From positions 1 through 8,706 of the forward strand of contig CACXHM010000199.1 in assembly GCA_902767465.1 (NCBI GenBank): a stretch of DNA of 8,706 bases. Reading direction: 5' to 3'. A program made the translations under genes and the position numbers. This DNA is from an uncultured Bacteroidia bacterium. Lineage in GTDB: Bacteria > Bacteroidota > Bacteroidia > Bacteroidales > UBA932. The notes beneath the pieces were generated by a model that was not told the origin of the DNA, did no database searches, and saw nothing but the letters and a program-made list of their open reading frames with translations. Below, piece by piece: positions 5,441 through 8,706 of the stretch. Numbering within the stretch: position 1 is the stretch's first letter; every line of letters starts with the position of its first letter.

Positions 5441-6952
5441 ATGAAGATTTGCGTAGGTCTTTCTGGTGGAGTTGATTCCAGCGTTGCCGCCCTGTTGCTG
5501 AAGCAGCAGGGGTATGATGTTTTTGCGATGTTCATGCAAAACTGGCACGATGCCGATGCTACCCTGCATGGCGACTGCGAATGGGAGGAAGACAAGTTCG
5601 TGGCCGAGATGGTTGCCCGCAAGATCGGGATTCCCTTTTACTTTGTAGATCTCAGCAAGGAGTACCGCCAGCGCGTGGTTGACTACATGTTCGACGAGTA
5701 TTCCAAAGGGCGGACGCCCAACCCGGATGTACTATGCAACCGTGAGATAAAGTTTGATGCGTTTCTCCGCGTCGCGCAGAAGATGGGGGCCGACATGGTT
5801 GCAACGGGGCATTACTGCCGCGTTGAGACTGTCCAGAGCCTGGACGCTTCCCACGGGCCATCCGCGACAGGCAAAGGGACCGGCCGTGTCCCACAAGGGG
5901 AACCCGGTCCGGTCATTGCCCGTCCGAATCCGCCAGGCGTCCAGGCTGGCTGCCAACCCGGCGTCCACGACAAGACGGTGTTTTATCGTATCCTGGAAGG
6001 TGTGGATCCGGGGAAAGACCAAAGCTATTTCCTCTGTCAGCTGAATCAGGAGCAACTTTCCAAAGCGATATTTCCGATAGGGCATCTTCTGAAAAGTGAG
6101 GTGCGCGCTATTGCGAAGGAGGCGGATTTACCGTCTGCCGACAAGAAGGATTCGCAGGGAATATGTTTTGTGGGCAAGGTGGACCTGCCCACATTCCTGC
6201 AGCAGAAACTCCGTTCGGTGGAAGGCGATGTCGTAGAAGTCTTCAAGCCTTTCTATGATGCGGATCCCCTTTATCAGCGGCAGTGCGAAATCGTGCGCGG
6301 TATCCTGAAAGATGACTATTCCGGTGAACTGCCCATGATCTCCCACTATATTTCAGAAGACAAATGCACTCCGGTGCAGGATGCCCATCCCTTTGATTTG
6401 GAAAAGGTCGGGGCCCTGTCCAACGAAGATCTGAAGGCTCTCTCCACCCCTTTGAACTACGACTCAATCCATTTCGAAAGCGAAACCTACCGCTCGGGAA
6501 AAAAGCATATAAAAAAAACACGCTGGAAGGAGAATCCGTTCGGGAAGATAGCAGGACGCCATGAAGGCGCCCAATTCTATACCATCGGACAGCGCAAGGG
6601 CCTCAACATCGGCGGGCATAAAGACAGCATCTTCGTAATATCTACGGATGTGCAGAAGAATATCATCTATGTCGGGGAAGGACATTCGCATCCAGGACTG
6701 TCGAGGCTTTGCCTTCGCATTCCAGCAGAGGAATTGCACTGGATACGGCCGGACATGGAGATGATGCCGGGAGATGTGCGCCGATACCGCGTGCGCATAC
6801 GTTACCGTCAGCCCCTTCAGGATGCAACGCTGCTGCGAAGGGATGATGCCATGTACATCTTGTTCGATTCTGCCCAGCGCGGCATCTCCCCCGGACAGTT
6901 CGCAGTGTGGTACGCACCCGACGATGAAATGATAGGAAGCGGAGTAATATGA
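5441..6952 (+). CDS. mnmA: tRNA-specific 2-thiouridylase MnmA, with two internal expansions
   Basis: MnmA adenylates and thiolates C2 of U34 in tRNAs for Lys, Glu and Gln, taking sulfur from a persulfide relay. Visible features are the PP-loop SGGVDSS at 8-14, FMQNWHD near 31-37, TPNPDVLCN at 92-100 with catalytic C99, ATGHYC at 121-126, the GVDPGKDQSYFLCQL block at 187-201, DSQGICFVGK at 237-246 with the second catalytic cysteine C242, the GQRKGLNIGG segment at 383-392, and a C-terminal beta-barrel ending in GQFAVWY. The start is set by the normal family N-terminus. At 503 residues it is well above the usual 350-370. The excess lies in two places: a Gly/Pro-rich stretch around residues 131-178, whose DNA is a GC-rich nested inverted repeat, and a segment around 268-367. 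Both are in frame and leave all catalytic motifs, so the enzyme is probably active. The stop overlaps the next ATG by 4 bp. Confidence 0.95.
   Translation: MKICVGLSGGVDSSVAALLLKQQGYDVFAMFMQNWHDADATLHGDCEWEEDKFVAEMVARKIGIPFYFVDLSKEYRQRVVDYMFDEYSKGRTPNPDVLCNREIKFDAFLRVAQKMGADMVATGHYCRVETVQSLDASHGPSATGKGTGRVPQGEPGPVIARPNPPGVQAGCQPGVHDKTVFYRILEGVDPGKDQSYFLCQLNQEQLSKAIFPIGHLLKSEVRAIAKEADLPSADKKDSQGICFVGKVDLPTFLQQKLRSVEGDVVEVFKPFYDADPLYQRQCEIVRGILKDDYSGELPMISHYISEDKCTPVQDAHPFDLEKVGALSNEDLKALSTPLNYDSIHFESETYRSGKKHIKKTRWKENPFGKIAGRHEGAQFYTIGQRKGLNIGGHKDSIFVISTDVQKNIIYVGEGHSHPGLSRLCLRIPAEELHWIRPDMEMMPGDVRRYRVRIRYRQPLQDATLLRRDDAMYILFDSAQRGISPGQFAVWYAPDDEMIGSGVI
5837..5947 (+). repeat. GC-rich nested inverted-repeat segment inserted in frame within mnmA
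   Basis: An 11-bp perfect inverted repeat, AGCCTGGACGC (5837-5847) and GCGTCCAGGCT (5937-5947), bounds 111 bp, exactly 37 codons (residues 133-169). Inside are nested pairs: ACGGGC (5853-5858) with GCCCGT (5918-5923), and GGACCGG (5877-5883) with CCGGTCC (5904-5910). A further copy of the GTCCAG core lies just outside at 5831-5836. My hand count is 77 G or C of 111 (69%), well above the flanking gene. The encoded residues are Gly/Pro-rich and absent from ordinary MnmA. The structure resembles palindromic repeat elements that sit inside genes, but no second copy is seen in the window, so a mobile origin is inference. Confidence 0.6.
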
Positions 6953-8532
6953 AAGAATTCGAGATCAGTTGCCCGCTCACGCGGGAACCTCGCCTCAAGG
7001 AGATAGAGGCCAAGGCCGGAGGACAGAAGTGGGTGCTTGTGAAACGCTCCATCGATGCCCGAAAAGAACCCGTGTGGCGCTATAAGTATGAGGCCTATGC
7101 TCCCGGTGAATATGCTGAAGAAAAGGCATTGCCGGAGTATCGGGACGTGCATTCGGCCGAACCTGTGATAGTGGTGGGTGCCGGTCCTGCCGGCATGTTT
7201 GCCGCTCTCAAACTGCTTACTCTCGGACTGAAACCCATTGTGCTTGAACGGGGAAAAGACGTGCATGCGCGCAAGTTCGACATGGCAAAACTCTCTCAGA
7301 CCGGGGTTGTGAACCCTGAATCCAACTATTGTTATGGCGAGGGCGGAGCAGGAGCTTTCTCAGACGGCAAACTATATACCCGTTCATCCAAGCGCGGAGA
7401 TATCCGGGAAGTGCTGCAGCGGCTGGTGGATTTCGGGGCGTCAAAAGACATACTGATCGATGCTCACCCTCACATCGGATCCGATAAACTGCCGCTTGTA
7501 GTTGAAAACATCCGAAAGTGCATCGAGGGGCATGGGGGAGAGTACCATTTTGAATCGAAGGTGGTGACCATAGAAGGCACTCCGGGAGACTTTACGGTTG
7601 GTACTGCTGATGGAAAAAAATATTCCGGCTCTGCCGTAATCCTCGCCACGGGCCATTCAGCACGCGATGTCTATGAGATGCTTGCATCGCGGGGAGGCAG
7701 TCTCGAAGCCAAAGGCTTTGCACTTGGCGTGCGCGTGGAACATCCTCAGGAAAAAATCAACTGGGCCCAGTACCACGGAACCTGGAAACCGGGAGTGCCG
7801 GCTGCGGAGTATTCCTTCGTGGAGCAGCAGGACGGAAGGGGAGTGTTCTCTTTCTGCATGTGCCCGGGAGGAATTCTGGTTCCGTCATCGACGGAGGAGG
7901 GCACGGTAGTGCTGAATGGAATGAGCAATTCCGCCCGAAGCGGCAAGTTTGCCAACGCCGGGGTCGTTGTTCAGATAGAACCGGAAGATGTGCCCGGGAG
8001 TGATCCGTTTCGTTTGATGGACTGGCAGCATGCGGTGGAAAAGCGTATGTTCGACTATTGTTCCGCCGTGCGATCTGGAGGCGCTGAAGCAAAGGCTGTT
8101 GCAGAACGTGCCGAAGTGCGTCTGCGCGACTACTTGAACAGTGTTCCGGACAATCTGATGGCTGCCCCTGCGCAGCGTATGGAGGATTTTTGCGCTGGCC
8201 GCCTAAGCAGGAAACTGCCCGAAACATCGTATCATCCCGGCGTGATCTCGGCGCCCTTGCATGAACTTCTGCCTCCTATAGTTGCTGAGCGTCTGCGCAA
8301 AGTGTTCCCCCGTGTGAAGATTCGTAATTATTATACCAATGCGGCCCTGCTCCTTGGTGTCGAGTCCCGTACATCCTCTGCTGTGCGCATTCCCAGGGAT
8401 CCTGAGACTCTGCAGTATGTTTCCATGTCCGGTGTGTATCCTTGCGGAGAGGGAGCCGGCTATTCTGGAGGCATAGTTTCATCGGCCATAGACGGAATTC
8501 GCTGTGCGGAGGCGGCGGCAAATGGCAGATAA
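6949..8532 (+). CDS. FAD-dependent dehydrogenase, COG2509 type
   Basis: This is a 527-residue, probably cytoplasmic flavoprotein of the widespread uncharacterised COG2509 family; the substrate is unknown. An N-terminal domain of about 70 residues, basic and without cofactor motifs, precedes the Rossmann FAD-binding strand EPVIVVGAGPAGMFAA (71-86; GAGPAG at 77-82). It is followed by the acidic strand end VLERGKDV (98-105), GEGGAGAFSDGKLYTR at 130-145, ILATGHSARDVYEML at 231-245, FSFCMCPGG at 300-308, and the C-terminal block VESRTSSAVRI (471-481) and YPCGEGAGYSGGI (497-509), which closes over the FAD. The length is normal for the family. The start is fixed by the 4-bp ATGA overlap with the mnmA stop, indicating translational coupling. 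Its own stop lies inside the start of the next gene. The operon does not by itself show a role in tRNA thiolation. Confidence 0.92.
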   Translation: MKEFEISCPLTREPRLKEIEAKAGGQKWVLVKRSIDARKEPVWRYKYEAYAPGEYAEEKALPEYRDVHSAEPVIVVGAGPAGMFAALKLLTLGLKPIVLERGKDVHARKFDMAKLSQTGVVNPESNYCYGEGGAGAFSDGKLYTRSSKRGDIREVLQRLVDFGASKDILIDAHPHIGSDKLPLVVENIRKCIEGHGGEYHFESKVVTIEGTPGDFTVGTADGKKYSGSAVILATGHSARDVYEMLASRGGSLEAKGFALGVRVEHPQEKINWAQYHGTWKPGVPAAEYSFVEQQDGRGVFSFCMCPGGILVPSSTEEGTVVLNGMSNSARSGKFANAGVVVQIEPEDVPGSDPFRLMDWQHAVEKRMFDYCSAVRSGGAEAKAVAERAEVRLRDYLNSVPDNLMAAPAQRMEDFCAGRLSRKLPETSYHPGVISAPLHELLPPIVAERLRKVFPRVKIRNYYTNAALLLGVESRTSSAVRIPRDPETLQYVSMSGVYPCGEGAGYSGGIVSSAIDGIRCAEAAANGR

Positions 8533-8706
8533 TTATCTGGAGAAGAAAATGGAAGCCTTCCGCGAAGGAAGACAGGTAATCCGCAGGCAAGGGGCTTCGT
8601 TAGAGGGACTCCTGAACGTGCTGGCGGAAGATGCTGCCGGCAAGGCGGGGGCGTCTTCAGCGGAGGCTGCGGTTATGCCGGTGCAGCTGGAGGCGATAGT
8701 GCGGGC
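8522..8706 (+). CDS. Unidentified protein, N-terminal fragment (runs off right edge)
   Basis: An open frame from the ATG at 8522 continues without a stop to the window end, giving 61 complete codons. It begins MADNYLEKKMEAFREGRQ and continues as a charged helical stretch, then an Ala/Gly-rich linker and the hydrophobic LEAIVR near the edge. The start overlaps the preceding stop by 11 bp, in a different frame, which favours a co-transcribed real gene. I do not recognise the family firmly; the NYLEKKMEAFR opening and a later LEAIVRA helix are faintly like Bacteroidetes nitroreductase-fold proteins, but this is too little to name it. There is no signal peptide or membrane segment in the visible part. 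Confidence 0.7.
   Translation, partial: MADNYLEKKMEAFREGRQVIRRQGASLEGLLNVLAEDAAGKAGASSAEAAVMPVQLEAIVR

Overview
The window (about 50% GC by eye) looks like a chromosomal housekeeping segment from a member of the Bacteroidota, most likely Bacteroidales. The reasons are the Bacteroidetes-type TsaD and MnmA sequences, the lack of clear Shine-Dalgarno sequences, and exact matches to the Bacteroidetes -7 promoter element TAnnTTTG at five intergenic sites (2109-2116 -, 2129-2136 +, 4884-4891 -, 5397-5404 -, 5426-5433 +). No transposase, integrase, CRISPR array, tRNA or rRNA was seen.

Layout: 1-2088 (minus) is the N-terminal ~696 codons of a large AsmA/TamB-like envelope protein that runs off the left edge without a stop. 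It diverges from tsaD (2174-3205, plus) across an 85-bp gap holding two mirrored -7 elements within a near-palindrome. tsaD converges on an HI0933/BaiN-like flavoprotein (3313-4770, minus), with a strong hairpin between them. Upstream of the flavoprotein on the same strand lies a 4.5S SRP RNA gene (4782-4878), whose U-tract ends 4 bp before the flavoprotein ATG. Next comes cytidine deaminase (4903-5382, minus), whose last codons overlap the SRP RNA promoter region. A 58-bp divergent gap leads to a plus-strand operon: mnmA (5441-6952), a COG2509-type FAD-dependent dehydrogenase (6949-8532, ATGA overlap), and the start of an unidentified gene (from 8522, 11-bp overlap) that runs off the right edge.

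Functionally, tsaD (t6A37) and mnmA (s2U34) modify tRNA, SRP RNA targets membrane proteins, cdd salvages pyrimidines, and the TamB-like protein would serve outer-membrane assembly or lipid transport. I see no new multi-gene system. The points most worth a second look are a GC-rich, nested inverted-repeat segment inserted in frame inside mnmA (5837-5947), a second expansion in the same protein, and the SRP RNA gene abutting the flavoprotein start codon, which argues against the longer start at 4803.
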